A stretch of 64,000 nt of DNA from Pseudomonas sp. GM41(2012) (GTDB lineage Bacteria > Pseudomonadota > Gammaproteobacteria > Pseudomonadales > Pseudomonadaceae). The stretch is from NCBI RefSeq assembly GCF_000282315.2, contig NZ_AKJN02000007.1, forward strand, positions 124,001 through 188,000. Reading direction: 5' to 3'. Shown one piece after another: positions 11,998-21,792 of the stretch. The translations under genes were made by a program, and so were the position numbers. The stretch's first letter is position 1; every line of letters starts with the position of its first letter. The notes under the pieces are model-generated. The model was given only the letters and a program-made list of their open reading frames with translations. It was not told the origin of the DNA and searched no databases.

Positions 11998-12774
11998 ATG
12001 TCGAAGCGCAATACACCACAACGTCGTCACAACATCCTCGCCTTGCTCAATGAGCAGGGCGAAGTCAGTGTGGATGAGCTGGCCAAGCGCTTCGAAACGT
12101 CTGAAGTTACGATCCGCAAGGATCTCGCTGCACTTGAGAGCAACGGCTTGCTGCTGCGCCGTTATGGCGGAGCGATTACCCTGCCTCAAGAGCTGGTGGC
12201 CGACCTTGGTCAGCCGGTGTCCAAATACAAACAGGCTATCGCTCGCGCCGCCGTTACGCGGATTCGCGAGCATGCGCGGATCATCATCGACAGCGGCAGC
12301 ACCACGGCGGCGATGATTCCGGAACTCGGCCAGCAGCCGGGTCTGGTCGTGATGACCAACTCCCTGCATGTCGCCAATGCCTTGAGCGAACTCGAGCATG
12401 AGCCGGTACTGTTGATGACCGGCGGCACCTGGGACCCGCATTCCGAGTCCTTTCAGGGGCAAGTGGCCGAGCAGGTCCTGCGCTCTTACGATTTCGACCA
12501 GTTGTTCATCGGTGCCGACGGCATCGACCTGGTTCGCGGTACCACCACCTTCAACGAACTGCTGGGGCTGAGCCGGGTCATGGCTGAAGTCGCCCGGGAA
12601 GTGGTTGTCATGGTGGAGGCCGACAAGATCGGCCGCAAGATCCCCAACCTGGAGCTGCCGTGGAGCAGCGTCCATACCCTTATTACCGATGATCGCCTGC
12701 CGCTTGAGGCACGGGATCAGATTCAGGCCCGCGGAATCAACTTGATCCTCGCGGCTGTCAATCAGGAGAAATAG
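11998..12774 (+). CDS. glmR: DeoR-family transcriptional regulator of amino-sugar synthesis
   Basis: This 258-residue DeoR/GlpR-type regulator has an N-terminal winged helix ([33 protein letters not shown], about residues 9-46). The C-terminal sugar-phosphate sensor domain carries [15 protein letters not shown] and FIGADGID. Its position between glmU and glmS, one base before the glmS ATG, matches the GlmR gene of P. aeruginosa, so control of glmS is likely. The frame is open from 11956, but [14 protein letters not shown] is the usual N-terminus. No strong ribosome-binding site is seen. Confidence 0.85.
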   Translation: MSKRNTPQRRHNILALLNEQGEVSVDELAKRFETSEVTIRKDLAALESNGLLLRRYGGAITLPQELVADLGQPVSKYKQAIARAAVTRIREHARIIIDSGSTTAAMIPELGQQPGLVVMTNSLHVANALSELEHEPVLLMTGGTWDPHSESFQGQVAEQVLRSYDFDQLFIGADGIDLVRGTTTFNELLGLSRVMAEVAREVVVMVEADKIGRKIPNLELPWSSVHTLITDDRLPLEARDQIQARGINLILAAVNQEK

Positions 12775-12775
12775 C

Positions 12776-14608
12776 ATGTGTGGAATTGTCGGCGCAGTCG
12801 CAGAACGTAATATCACCGCCATCCTGCTCGAAGGCCTGAAACGCCTGGAATACCGGGGCTATGACAGTGCCGGTGTAGCGGTCTACACCAATGACCAAAA
12901 GCTTGAGCGCCTGCGTCGCCCGGGCAAGGTCAGTGAATTGGAACTGGCGCTGGCCGAAGAACCGTTGGTCGGCCGCCTGGGTATCGCCCACACCCGCTGG
13001 GCCACTCACGGTGCGCCGAGCGAGCGCAATGCTCACCCGCATTTCTCCGGTGATCTGGCGGTGGTGCACAACGGCATCATCGAGAACCACGAAGCCCTGC
13101 GCGAGCAACTGAAAGCCTTGGGTTACGTGTTCACCTCGGACACCGACACCGAAGTCATTGCCCACCTGTTGGACCACAAACTCAAGGATCTGCCTGATCT
13201 GACCGTGGCCCTGAAGGCTACTGTCAAAGAGCTGCATGGTGCTTACGGTTTGGCGGTGATCAGCGCTCAGCAACCGGATCGTCTGGTTGCGGCCCGCAGT
13301 GGCAGCCCGCTGGTTATCGGCCTGGGCATGGGTGAAAACTTCCTGGCTTCCGATCAGCTGGCCCTGCGCCAGGTCACTGACCGCTTCATGTACCTGGAAG
13401 AAGGCGATATCGCCGAAATTCGCCGCGACAGCGTGCAGATCTGGGACCTGAGCGGCCAAGTCGTCGAACGTGAGTCGGTGCAATACCGCGATGGTGCCGA
13501 AGCCGCCGACAAGGGCAAATTCCGCCACTTCATGCTCAAGGAAATTCACGAGCAACCGGCCGTGGTGCAACGCACCCTGGAAGGTCGCATCAGCCAGAAT
13601 CAAGTGCTGGTGCAAGCGTTCGGTCCACAGGCTGCCGAGCTGTTCGCCAAAGTGCGTAACGTCCAGATCGTCGCGTGCGGCACCAGCTACCACGCCGGCA
13701 TGGTTGCCCGTTACTGGCTCGAAGAACTGGCCGGCATCCCGTGCCAGGTCGAAGTCGCCAGCGAATTCCGCTACCGCAAGGTGGTGGTGCAGGCCGATAC
13801 GCTATTCGTGACCATCTCCCAGTCCGGTGAAACCGCCGACACCCTGGCCGCCCTGCGTAACGCCAAAGAGTTGGGTTACCTCGCGAGCCTGGCGATTTGC
13901 AACGTCGGTATCAGCTCGTTGGTGCGTGAATCCGATCTGACTCTGCTGACCCAGGCCGGTCGCGAAATCGGTGTGGCTTCGACCAAAGCGTTCACCACTC
14001 AATTGGTCGGTCTGCTGTTGCTGACCTTGTCCCTGGGTCAGGTTCGCGGCACGTTGACCAAAGGCGTCGAAGCCACATTGGTTGAAGAGCTGCGTCGCCT
14101 GCCAACCCGCCTCGGTGAAGCCCTGGCCATGGACAGCACCGTCGAAAAAATCGCCGAGCTGTTCGCCGAGAAAAACCACACCCTGTTCCTCGGTCGTGGC
14201 GCGCAATTCCCGGTGGCAATGGAAGGAGCGCTCAAGCTCAAGGAAATCTCCTACATCCACGCCGAAGCCTATCCGGCCGGCGAGTTGAAACACGGCCCGT
14301 TGGCGCTTGTGGATAACGACATGCCAGTGGTCACCGTGGCACCGAACAACGAGCTGCTGGAGAAGTTGAAATCCAACCTCCAGGAAGTCCGCGCCCGTGG
14401 CGGCGAGCTGATCGTCTTCGCAGACGAACAAGCCGGCATGACCAATGGCGAAGGCACTCATGTTGTGCAAATGCCGCACATCCACGACATCCTGTCGCCG
14501 ATCCTCTACACCATTCCGCTGCAGTTGCTCTCGTATTACGTTGCCGTGTTGAAAGGCACCGACGTTGATCAGCCGCGTAACCTGGCGAAGTCGGTGACGG
14601 TGGAATAA
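12776..14608 (+). CDS. glmS: glutamine-fructose-6-phosphate aminotransferase GlmS
   Basis: This 610-residue enzyme makes glucosamine-6-phosphate from fructose-6-phosphate and glutamine. The mature N-terminus [11 protein letters not shown] supplies the catalytic Cys of the glutaminase domain. Two SIS isomerase domains follow ([18 protein letters not shown] near residue 348 and [21 protein letters not shown] near residue 472). The C-terminus [13 protein letters not shown] is the conserved sequence read by Tn7 TnsD. A TAG-C-ATG junction couples it to glmR. No glmS ribozyme is expected or seen in this phylum. A DnaA box lies at 14308 and another just after the stop. Confidence 0.98.
   Translation: MCGIVGAVAERNITAILLEGLKRLEYRGYDSAGVAVYTNDQKLERLRRPGKVSELELALAEEPLVGRLGIAHTRWATHGAPSERNAHPHFSGDLAVVHNGIIENHEALREQLKALGYVFTSDTDTEVIAHLLDHKLKDLPDLTVALKATVKELHGAYGLAVISAQQPDRLVAARSGSPLVIGLGMGENFLASDQLALRQVTDRFMYLEEGDIAEIRRDSVQIWDLSGQVVERESVQYRDGAEAADKGKFRHFMLKEIHEQPAVVQRTLEGRISQNQVLVQAFGPQAAELFAKVRNVQIVACGTSYHAGMVARYWLEELAGIPCQVEVASEFRYRKVVVQADTLFVTISQSGETADTLAALRNAKELGYLASLAICNVGISSLVRESDLTLLTQAGREIGVASTKAFTTQLVGLLLLTLSLGQVRGTLTKGVEATLVEELRRLPTRLGEALAMDSTVEKIAELFAEKNHTLFLGRGAQFPVAMEGALKLKEISYIHAEAYPAGELKHGPLALVDNDMPVVTVAPNNELLEKLKSNLQEVRARGGELIVFADEQAGMTNGEGTHVVQMPHIHDILSPILYTIPLQLLSYYVAVLKGTDVDQPRNLAKSVTVE
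14308..14316 (-). other. DnaA box (reverse orientation)
   Basis: TGTGGATAA within the 3' third of glmS. Confidence 0.65.
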
Positions 14609-14634
14609 GTTATCCACAGGAGATGGAAACATTA
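14573..14634 (+). other. attTn7 site, unoccupied
   Basis: The last codons of glmS (encoding [10 protein letters not shown]) are the conserved TnsD recognition region. Tn7-family elements insert about 25 bp after the stop, here near 14633. No Tn7 end or tns gene follows; a terminator and a LysR gene do, so the site is empty. Confidence 0.75.
14610..14618 (+). other. DnaA box TTATCCACA inside attTn7
   Basis: Perfect DnaA box starting two bases after the glmS stop, between the TnsD recognition region and the expected insertion point. Confidence 0.7.
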
Positions 14635-14666
14635 AAAATCGCAGCCTACGGTTGCGATTTTTTTTA
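14634..14666 (+). terminator. Rho-independent terminator of glmS
   Basis: Stem AAAATCGCAGCC / GGTTGCGATTTT (one G-U pair) with a short TAC loop, followed by a run of T. Confidence 0.9.
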
Positions 14667-14686
14667 TCTGAATTGAGGACACGCCC

Positions 14687-15589
14687 ATGGACCGATTCCA
14701 GGAAATGCAGGTCTTCGCTGCCGTCGCCCAAGACCAAGGCTTCTCGGCCGCGGCGCGGCGTTTGGGCCTATCGGCCGCCAGCGTCACCCGCGCAGTGGCG
14801 GCGCTGGAGAAACGCATCGGCACGGTGCTGCTGACGCGCACCACCCGCAGTGTGTATTTGAGCGAGGCGGGTCAGCGTTACCTGGAAGACTGTCGGAGGA
14901 TTCTCGCCGAGGTGCAGGAAGCCGAGGATTCGGCGGCGGGCAGCCACACTCAACCGCGTGGGCAATTGACAATCACCGCACCGGTGTTGTTCGGTGAGCT
15001 GTTTGTCACGCCTGTGATGGTGAATTATCTGACGCAATTTCCTGAGGTCAGCATCAATGGGTTGCTGGTCGATCGAGTGGTCAGCATGGTCGAGGAGGGC
15101 ATCGATGTCGCCGTGCGGATCGGTGAGTTGCCCGACAGTAATCAGCATGCGATTCGCGTGGGTGAGGTTCGGCGGGTGGTATGCGGCTCGCCGGAATTCC
15201 TGACGGCCCGTGGTCGACCTCGACATCCTCAGGATCTGGCTCAGGCGCCGGTTATTGCGACGTCCTCTATCGGTCAGTCGAGAACCTGGCCGTTCCTCGA
15301 AGGGGGAGAGCCGCTGAGTGTTCGACCAGCGCCGCGCCTGGTGGTGACGGCCAATCAGGCAGCTATTACGGCAGCGTGCCTGGGCTTGGGGCTGACCCGG
15401 GTTCTGTCTTATCAGGTCGCGAGCAAAGTCGCTTCCGGTGAGCTGGAAATCGTTCTGGCTGACTTCGAACTGCCGCCATTGCCTATCCATGTGGTCTATC
15501 AGGGCGGGCGCAAGGCCCCTGCGCGGATTCGCAGTTTTGTTGATTTTGCGGTGAGCGCGCTGCGTGAGCATCCGTCCTTGCAGGCGTGA
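14687..15589 (+). CDS. LysR-family transcriptional regulator
   Basis: This 300-residue protein has a typical LysR N-terminal helix-turn-helix (MQVFAAVAQDQGFSAAARRLGLSAASVTRAVAALE, about residues 7-41). A periplasmic-binding-protein-like effector domain (about residues 92-296) follows. The sequence style matches the subgroup that controls adjacent detoxification or oxidoreductase genes. It is followed on the same strand by a glutathione S-transferase and a flavin/iron-sulfur fusion protein, which are plausible targets. GAGGA lies upstream of the ATG. The effector is unknown. Confidence 0.9.
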   Translation: MDRFQEMQVFAAVAQDQGFSAAARRLGLSAASVTRAVAALEKRIGTVLLTRTTRSVYLSEAGQRYLEDCRRILAEVQEAEDSAAGSHTQPRGQLTITAPVLFGELFVTPVMVNYLTQFPEVSINGLLVDRVVSMVEEGIDVAVRIGELPDSNQHAIRVGEVRRVVCGSPEFLTARGRPRHPQDLAQAPVIATSSIGQSRTWPFLEGGEPLSVRPAPRLVVTANQAAITAACLGLGLTRVLSYQVASKVASGELEIVLADFELPPLPIHVVYQGGRKAPARIRSFVDFAVSALREHPSLQA

Positions 15590-15720
15590 TGGTTTATTTC
15601 GCTGGGTGAAATAATGGATTGCGTTGGCTGGTTATTCTGTTGTTTTGGTTGCGGGTGGAAGATAGCGCCCCATCGGTGCTGATCTCTGTTCAACAGCGCC
15701 ACCACCCAGCGGAGTCGACC

Positions 15721-16347
15721 ATGCAAGCGATCAAACTCTACAACTTCCCACGTTCCGGCCACGCTCACCGTGTGGAGCTGATGCTGTCCCTGCTGCATCT
15801 GCCGACCGAGCTGATCTTTGTCGACTTGCCGAAGGGCGCGCACAAGCAGCCGGATTTCCTCGCGCTCAACCCTTTTGGTCAAATTCCGGTCATTGATGAT
15901 CAAGGCGTGGTGCTGGCCGACTCCAACGCGATTCTGGTTTACCTGGCGCAGAAATATGGCAACGGCCGTTGGCTGCCAGCCGATCCGGTCGGGGCGGCCA
16001 AGGTTCAGCGCTGGTTGTCGATTGCCGCTGGGCCGATTGCCTTTGGCCCCGCCAGAGCGAGGCTGATCACGGTGTTTGGTGCGGCTTACAACGCTGAAGA
16101 AGTGATCGCTTACTCCCACACCTTGCTCAAAGTGATCGATCAGGAACTGGCAGCAACGCCGTATCTGGCTGGCGCCGAGCCCACCATTGCCGACGTTTCG
16201 GCCTACAGCTACATCGCCCATGCGCCAGAAGGCAACGTGTCCCTGGAGGACTACGCGAACATCCGCGCCTGGCTGGCGCGGATCGAAGCGTTGCCAGGGT
16301 TTGTCGGCATGCCGCGCACCGTTGCCGGTCTGCAAAAAACTGCCTGA
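15721..16347 (+). CDS. glutathione S-transferase family protein
   Basis: This 208-residue protein has an N-terminal thioredoxin-like domain ([22 protein letters not shown], residues 4-25) with [22 protein letters not shown], the cis-Pro loop and glutathione gamma-Glu contact region. A helical C-terminal domain contains [11 protein letters not shown] (N-capping box). The frame is open from 15619, but the ATG at 15721 gives the canonical GST start. The 131-bp gap upstream contains the inverted repeat TTATTTC/GAAATAA near 15595. It probably conjugates or reduces electrophiles; the substrate is unknown. Confidence 0.9.
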   Translation: MQAIKLYNFPRSGHAHRVELMLSLLHLPTELIFVDLPKGAHKQPDFLALNPFGQIPVIDDQGVVLADSNAILVYLAQKYGNGRWLPADPVGAAKVQRWLSIAAGPIAFGPARARLITVFGAAYNAEEVIAYSHTLLKVIDQELAATPYLAGAEPTIADVSAYSYIAHAPEGNVSLEDYANIRAWLARIEALPGFVGMPRTVAGLQKTA

Positions 16348-16410
16348 TGCTTACGGCCCGACACTGTCGGGTCGTTCACACTGCGCCGATGGCGCAGGGG
16401 AGAAGTCGTT

Positions 16411-18441
16411 GTGGACCGTTCACCCTGGCACGCCGGCGAGAAACAATTGCAGGCTCATGTGGGCATTGCCGAGCGAATGGAGGTGCTCGGTCGTAAGGTG
16501 ATTCGCCGCGAGATGCCGGATCAGCACCGCACGTTCTATGAGCAACTGCCGTTCATGCTGTACGGCGCGGTGGGTGCCGACGGTAATCCATGGGCCAGTA
16601 TTCTTGAAGGGCCACCGGGTTTCGCTCACTCGCCTACGCCGGGTGCGCTGCAATTTAGCAGCCTGCCGGGCGCTGATGATCCGGCGCAACTGACGGAGGG
16701 CGCGGCGATCGGCCTGCTGGGGATCGAACTGCACACCCGTCGCCGCAATCGTCTCAACGGCCGAGTCGGCGCGATGACGGCGAGCGGCTTCGATGTGGCA
16801 GTTGAGCAGTCCTTCGGCAATTGCCCGCAATACATTCAATTGCGGCAGTTCCGCTCGGTGCCGTTGGCGGATCCGTCGACTCGCATCGCGCAACACCTCA
16901 ACGGGCTGGATGAAGCGGCTAAAACCCTGATCGCGGGAGCCGATACATTCTTTGTCGCCAGTTACGTGGACGTTGATAACCAACGCTCGGTGGACGTTTC
17001 TCACCGAGGCGGCCTGGCCGGTTTCGTACAGGTAGAAGGCAATCGCCTGACCATTCCGGATTTCGCCGGCAACCTGTTTTTCAACACCTTGGGCAACCTG
17101 CTGCTCAATCCCCGGGCCGGTTTGCTGTTTATCGATTTCAACTCGGGAGACCTGCTGCACCTCAGTGGCCGCACCGAAGTCATTCTTGAAGGCCCACAGG
17201 TTGAGGCGTTTCAAGGGGCCGAGCGCTTGTGGACATTCGAGATCGAACGCGTGGTGCGCAGGCCCGCCGCGCTTGCTCTGCGCTGGCGCTTCGACGGCGT
17301 GTCACCCACCAGTTTGCTCACCGGCACCTGGGCGCAGGCCAACGCCCGTCTGCAAGCCCAGGCCTTGGGCGATACCTGGCGGCCGCTGCGGGTGGCGCGC
17401 ATCAAAGAGGAAAGCCACAACATCCGCTCGATCTATCTGGAGCCTGCCGATGGCGCAGGGTTGCCAGTGTTTCAGGCCGGGCAGCATTTGCCGCTGCGCT
17501 TCAACATTGCCGGCGAGGTGCACATCCGCACTTACAGCCTGTCGAGCGCGCCGTCCGATGATTTTTTCCGCATCAGTGTGAAGCGTGAAGGCTTGGTGTC
17601 CTCGCATCTGCATGAACAGGTACGCGTCGGTGATCTGTTGGAGGCCCGTGCGACTCAAGGGCATTTCACCGTGGCACCTAATGAACGTCGGTCGCTGGTG
17701 TTGTTGGCCGCCGGTGTCGGCATCACGCCGCTGCTGTCGATGCTGCGCGAAGTGGTTTACCAAGGCCTGCGCACCCGCCGCATCCGGCCGACCTGGTTTT
17801 TCCAGAGTTCGCGCACGTTGGCCGATCAAGTGTTTCGTCCTGAGCTGGATCGCTTGCTCGATGACGCGGGCGATGCGGTCAGGGTGCTGCGTCTGGTGAG
17901 TCAGCCGGAAGCCGGGGCCTTGGAGGGTGAGGATTTCGACCTGACGGGGCGGATCGACACCGCGCTGCTCAAGACCCTCCTTGAAGTGGAGGACTACGAT
18001 CAGCTGGATTTTGTCCTCTGCGGTCCGGGCAGTTTTACTCAAGGGCTGTACGACGGCCTGCGGGAACTGGACATCCGTGATGCAAGGATTCACGCCGAAA
18101 CCTTCGGCCCCTCGACCTTGCGCCGGGTGCCGGACCCCGACGCGGTGGTCATCGAGCAACCGCCCGCTGCTACCACCTCGGTGCCGGTGTTGTTTCAGCG
18201 CTCGGCTAAAGAGGCCCGCTGGCAACCGGACGGCGGCAGTTTGCTGGAGTTGGCGGAAAGCCGTGGATTGCGCCCGGAATTCAGCTGCCGCGGGGGTTCC
18301 TGCGGGACCTGCAAGACCCGGCTGATCAGCGGCCAGGTGAACTATCCACAGCCGCCGGCCGAAGTGCCGGACGACGGACACGTGCTGATTTGTTGTGCGA
18401 TTCCGGCGCAGGGGTCGCAGCCTTTGGTCCTCGACCTGTAG
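16411..18441 (+). CDS. PNPOx-like / flavodoxin-reductase / [2Fe-2S] ferredoxin fusion oxidoreductase
   Basis: This 676-residue three-part protein starts with a split-barrel PNPOx-like flavin domain (about residues 1-270). A ferredoxin-NADP reductase module follows: FAD region RTYSLSSAP near residue 373 and NAD(P) region AAGVGITPLLSML near residue 435. The C-terminal plant-type ferredoxin has ligands at Cys626, Cys631 and Cys634 (CRGGSCGTC) and a fourth in LICCAIP at 661/662. Such an architecture can move electrons from NAD(P)H through FAD and 2Fe-2S to a substrate at the N-terminal flavin site. The start is a GTG at 16411. It follows the GST gene by 63 bp. The substrate is unknown. Confidence 0.88.
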   Translation: MDRSPWHAGEKQLQAHVGIAERMEVLGRKVIRREMPDQHRTFYEQLPFMLYGAVGADGNPWASILEGPPGFAHSPTPGALQFSSLPGADDPAQLTEGAAIGLLGIELHTRRRNRLNGRVGAMTASGFDVAVEQSFGNCPQYIQLRQFRSVPLADPSTRIAQHLNGLDEAAKTLIAGADTFFVASYVDVDNQRSVDVSHRGGLAGFVQVEGNRLTIPDFAGNLFFNTLGNLLLNPRAGLLFIDFNSGDLLHLSGRTEVILEGPQVEAFQGAERLWTFEIERVVRRPAALALRWRFDGVSPTSLLTGTWAQANARLQAQALGDTWRPLRVARIKEESHNIRSIYLEPADGAGLPVFQAGQHLPLRFNIAGEVHIRTYSLSSAPSDDFFRISVKREGLVSSHLHEQVRVGDLLEARATQGHFTVAPNERRSLVLLAAGVGITPLLSMLREVVYQGLRTRRIRPTWFFQSSRTLADQVFRPELDRLLDDAGDAVRVLRLVSQPEAGALEGEDFDLTGRIDTALLKTLLEVEDYDQLDFVLCGPGSFTQGLYDGLRELDIRDARIHAETFGPSTLRRVPDPDAVVIEQPPAATTSVPVLFQRSAKEARWQPDGGSLLELAESRGLRPEFSCRGGSCGTCKTRLISGQVNYPQPPAEVPDDGHVLICCAIPAQGSQPLVLDL

Positions 18442-18491
18442 CATCTGCCGAACGCAGCTTCTGTACGCTGCGATAAGGGATCAGATTCGGT

Positions 18492-19688
18492 ATGTATTTT
18501 TTCGCTCGTCTGTCGGCGTTGATTGTCGCGGTGGCATTGCTCAACGGTTGCGAACGACAGGACGCGCCGCCGCTCGATCAGCAACTCTACGTCTGGCAAC
18601 GGCAATGGACACCGGCCCACAACGCGGCGTTGAGGGACAGCCGCGCTGACTTTTCCACCCTGCGGGTGCTGGCCTTGCAGGCATTCCCCGAGGCGGGTTG
18701 GAGCCGGGCGCGGATTGACCCGGCGTTGCTTAAACGTGATGGTCGGCCGCTGATCGCGGTGATTCGTCTTGATGGCCAGCTCAAGTCGCTGAATCGGGAT
18801 GAAGTCACCACGCAAATTCAGCAGGTGCTCGGCGATTGGCAAGGGCAGGGATTGAATCTCTCCGGCGTGGAAATCGACCACGATGCCGGTAATGCTCGGC
18901 TACCGGCCTACCGCGAGTTTCTTACGCACTTGCGCGCGGTTTTGCCGGCCTCTATTCCACTGAGCATCACCGCGTTGCCGGCCTGGCTCGACAGTCCCGA
19001 ATTGCCGGCATTGTTATCCACAGTCGACAGCAGCGTATTGCAGGTGCACGCGGTGAGCGATCCGCGTCATGGCTTGTTCGACCCGGATCAGGCCCGACAA
19101 TGGACCAAGGCCTGGAGCCGTATCACTTCCAAACCTTTCTATCTGGCGCTGCCGGCCTACGGTGTTGCGTTGTTGCCGGGCGCCGCCGGTGCGCCGGTAG
19201 TGGAAAGCGAAGTGCCGATCGAACGGGGCGGCAAGCGCCGGGAATTGCTCGCCGACCCGCAGCAACTGAGCCGGCTCGGGTCCGAGTTGCGCAACGATCC
19301 GCCGACGCATCTGGCGGGCCTGATCTGGTTTCGTCTGCCGCTGGCCAGCGACCGCCGGGCCTGGAGCCTGACGACCCTGGGCGCCGTGGCGCGTGGCGAT
19401 GCCCTCGACAGTCGACTGGCGTTGAAACTCTCCGCGCAAGAAGGCCTCTATGACATCAGCCTCAGCAATCAGGGCAACCTCGACAGCGCCTGGCCCGAAC
19501 GCCTGACACTCGCGGTACAAGGCTGTGACGGTGCTGATGCGCTGGCCGGTTATGCATTGCAACAGCGTCCGGATCTGCTTACCTTCACCCGCCTGCGCGA
19601 GGGTCGAATACCGGCCGGCGGGCAGCGCGCCATGGGTTGGGCTCGTTGCGCACATATTGATCAAGGAGGTTCGAATGTTGACCCGTAA
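18492..19688 (+). CDS. DUF3142-type lipoprotein
   Basis: This 398-residue protein begins with a lipoprotein signal (MYFFARLSALIVAVALLNGC, lipobox LNGC, lipidated Cys20), so it should be membrane-anchored in the periplasm or outer membrane. The body resembles DUF3142, a family with a glycoside-hydrolase-like TIM-barrel look: IAVIRLDGQ, LSGVEIDHDAG and PFYLALPAYG. Function is unknown. Its 3' end overlaps the start of the next gene by 14 bp, so the two are coupled and probably act together. A DnaA box lies inside at 19014. Confidence 0.75.
   Translation: MYFFARLSALIVAVALLNGCERQDAPPLDQQLYVWQRQWTPAHNAALRDSRADFSTLRVLALQAFPEAGWSRARIDPALLKRDGRPLIAVIRLDGQLKSLNRDEVTTQIQQVLGDWQGQGLNLSGVEIDHDAGNARLPAYREFLTHLRAVLPASIPLSITALPAWLDSPELPALLSTVDSSVLQVHAVSDPRHGLFDPDQARQWTKAWSRITSKPFYLALPAYGVALLPGAAGAPVVESEVPIERGGKRRELLADPQQLSRLGSELRNDPPTHLAGLIWFRLPLASDRRAWSLTTLGAVARGDALDSRLALKLSAQEGLYDISLSNQGNLDSAWPERLTLAVQGCDGADALAGYALQQRPDLLTFTRLREGRIPAGGQRAMGWARCAHIDQGGSNVDP
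19014..19022 (+). other. DnaA box TTATCCACA
   Basis: Perfect DnaA box inside the DUF3142 gene, the last of the left-hand series. Confidence 0.55.
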
Positions 19689-21789
19689 CTGGCCCCGTCA
19701 TCTGCTTTGCCTGAGCCTCAGCCTGCCGCTGGGTTCGGCGCTGGCCTGCGGGCCGGATTTCCCGATGCGTTTGCTGGACAACCGCGGCCAGTCGCTGGCG
19801 GAGCTGCCGGAAGGCAACTTCAGATTTGAAATCAGTCGTCTCGGGCATGCGGTCGTCGGGCTGAAGAACGTCACCGAAACTGCCTATAACATGGATGCGC
19901 CCGACTACGCAGAACAGCGGGATAAGGCTGAGCAATCCGGTTTGACGGCTGAGCAGCAAACGCTGGTGAAACAGTTACGCAGCCTGACCGATGCGCATGC
20001 GGTCGAGAGTCAGGGCGCGAGCCTGCCGGCGGAGCTCACGCTTTATCTGGCCGGCGCTGTGGCATTCAATGCCGGTGATCATGGACTGGCAGCCGAGTAC
20101 TTCCAAAAGGTGCTGGCATTGCCGGCGGATCAACGGGCGTTGCGCAGCACCTGGGCGGCTTATTCGTCAGGTCGGGCGCTATTTGCCATGAGCTCCGAAG
20201 CGGACGCTGGCCCTGACTTGTTGGCTCAGTCTCGAAAGGCCTTCGAGCAGACCCGCCAGCTGAGCATCGACGGCTTCAGTGACCCTCTGGAACTGGGCGT
20301 CGCCAGCCTCGGCGAAGAAGCCCGCGTCGCCCGCACGGCCGGCGACTGGAACCGCGCCATCGAACTCTACGCCACGCAAAACCTTCAGGGTTCGGCGGTG
20401 GGTTATACCTCGCTGAAACTGTTGGTAGCCGACCTCGCGGCGCTGCCGGAGGATCAACTGGCCGTGTTGCTCAAGGGTAAACCGGTACAGCAACTGGTGA
20501 CTGCGTCCTTGATCAGCCGACTGGGCTGGTCATTCGGTGATCAACCGCCGAACGAATTGAAACTGATCAAACTGCTGCAAAACAGCACTCGCGGTAGCCT
20601 CGATAACGCTGATCGCCTGGCGGCGGTGAATTATCAACAGGGTGATTACGCCAGCGCCAAGGCGTTCCTCGAACACGCCGGTGATGGCGGACTGGCGTGG
20701 TGGTTGCGGGCCAAACTGGCCGTGCGCGATGGCGATAAAAACGCGGCTGCCGCGGCGTACGCCAAGGCTGCCCAGGCCTTCCCGCAGAATGAGTCGTGGG
20801 GTGAGCGGCGCACGCCAGACTGGGACTTCGAAACGCTTCAGCCCAAGTGCCGGGTCGAGGGGGAAAGCGCGATCCTGGCGTTGCAACGCGGGGATTATCT
20901 GCAAGCGTTTGATCAGCTTTATCGCAGTAAAGATATCTACTGGTTCGACGCCGCCACGGTCGCCGAGCGGGTGTTGACCGTCGATGAGCTCAAGCAATAC
21001 GTCGACACTCAAGTGCCGGCACCGCCACCTTTGACTCAGCAGGATCGCGATAACTATGTGCAGTTACCGGTGGCGGCGAAACTGCGCAATTTGCTCGGGC
21101 GACGCTTGCTGCGCGAAGAGCGGTATGACGAAGCACCAGCGTATTTCGATAACGCCGACTTGCAGGCCAAGGCCACGTGGTACGGGCAGTTGCGCCACGA
21201 CGCCGAATCAAAATGGTGGCCGACCAAACGGGCATTCGCTTACTACCATGCAGCGACACTGGCCCGTTTCGACGGAATGGAATTGTTGGGCTACGAGCTG
21301 TCCCCGGATTACGCGACCTTCGGTGGCAATTACAGTCTGGAAGCGCCCGAGCTGAAGGTTGGACCGCTGATGGCCGAGGGGGAAGTGCAGCGCCAGCAAG
21401 CCACGGTGGCGCAGCCTGATGAGCGTTTCCACTACCGTTTTGTCGCCACGGCGCTGGCGAGCAAGGCCGCTGATCATCTGCCCCACAGCAGTCAGGCGTT
21501 TGCTTCGGTGCTGTGCCAGGCTTCGTCGTGGGGCACCAGTCTGCAAGAGCAAAGCGCGTTCTACCGTCGTTATGTCGAGGAAGGGCCGTATGTGGTTTGG
21601 GCCGGTGATTTTGGTCATCAATGCCATCACCCGGACTTTCAGAACGTCGACAAGCGCTATGTGACCCAGGTTACCGACGCCGTGCGCGCGCAACTGCGGC
21701 CTTACAAAACGCCGTTGCAGTTTGGTGGTGTGATAGCCGTCACGGCAGCGGCGCTGTTGCTGATCAATCGCCGCCGCAGGACTCGGTAA
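19675..21789 (+). CDS. exported repeat-rich protein of unknown function with C-terminal membrane anchor
   Basis: This 704-residue protein has a cleavable signal (RHLLCLSLSLPLGSALACG). A long helical region follows with TPR-like pairs such as GDHGLAAEYFQKVLALPADQRA, GDYASAKAFLEHAG and KNAAAAAYAKAAQAFPQ. A C-terminal hydrophobic helix (FGGVIAVTAAALLLI) is followed by NRRRRTR. The Cys after the signal could be a lipobox Cys (SALAC). The ATG at 19675 has a perfect AAGGAGGT ribosome-binding site inside the preceding gene. The frame is open further upstream, but that start would lack the signal peptide. It forms a pair with the DUF3142 lipoprotein. Function is unknown. Confidence 0.75.
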   Translation: MLTRNWPRHLLCLSLSLPLGSALACGPDFPMRLLDNRGQSLAELPEGNFRFEISRLGHAVVGLKNVTETAYNMDAPDYAEQRDKAEQSGLTAEQQTLVKQLRSLTDAHAVESQGASLPAELTLYLAGAVAFNAGDHGLAAEYFQKVLALPADQRALRSTWAAYSSGRALFAMSSEADAGPDLLAQSRKAFEQTRQLSIDGFSDPLELGVASLGEEARVARTAGDWNRAIELYATQNLQGSAVGYTSLKLLVADLAALPEDQLAVLLKGKPVQQLVTASLISRLGWSFGDQPPNELKLIKLLQNSTRGSLDNADRLAAVNYQQGDYASAKAFLEHAGDGGLAWWLRAKLAVRDGDKNAAAAAYAKAAQAFPQNESWGERRTPDWDFETLQPKCRVEGESAILALQRGDYLQAFDQLYRSKDIYWFDAATVAERVLTVDELKQYVDTQVPAPPPLTQQDRDNYVQLPVAAKLRNLLGRRLLREERYDEAPAYFDNADLQAKATWYGQLRHDAESKWWPTKRAFAYYHAATLARFDGMELLGYELSPDYATFGGNYSLEAPELKVGPLMAEGEVQRQQATVAQPDERFHYRFVATALASKAADHLPHSSQAFASVLCQASSWGTSLQEQSAFYRRYVEEGPYVVWAGDFGHQCHHPDFQNVDKRYVTQVTDAVRAQLRPYKTPLQFGGVIAVTAAALLLINRRRRTR

Positions 21790-21792
21790 GGC

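Noticed and set aside
12700..12800. glmS ribozyme or riboswitch
   Set aside because: Only one base separates glmR and glmS; there is no room for the ribozyme, which is a Gram-positive feature.
14634..14700. Tn7 insertion downstream of glmS
   Set aside because: No Tn7 end sequence or tns genes; the terminator and a LysR gene follow directly.
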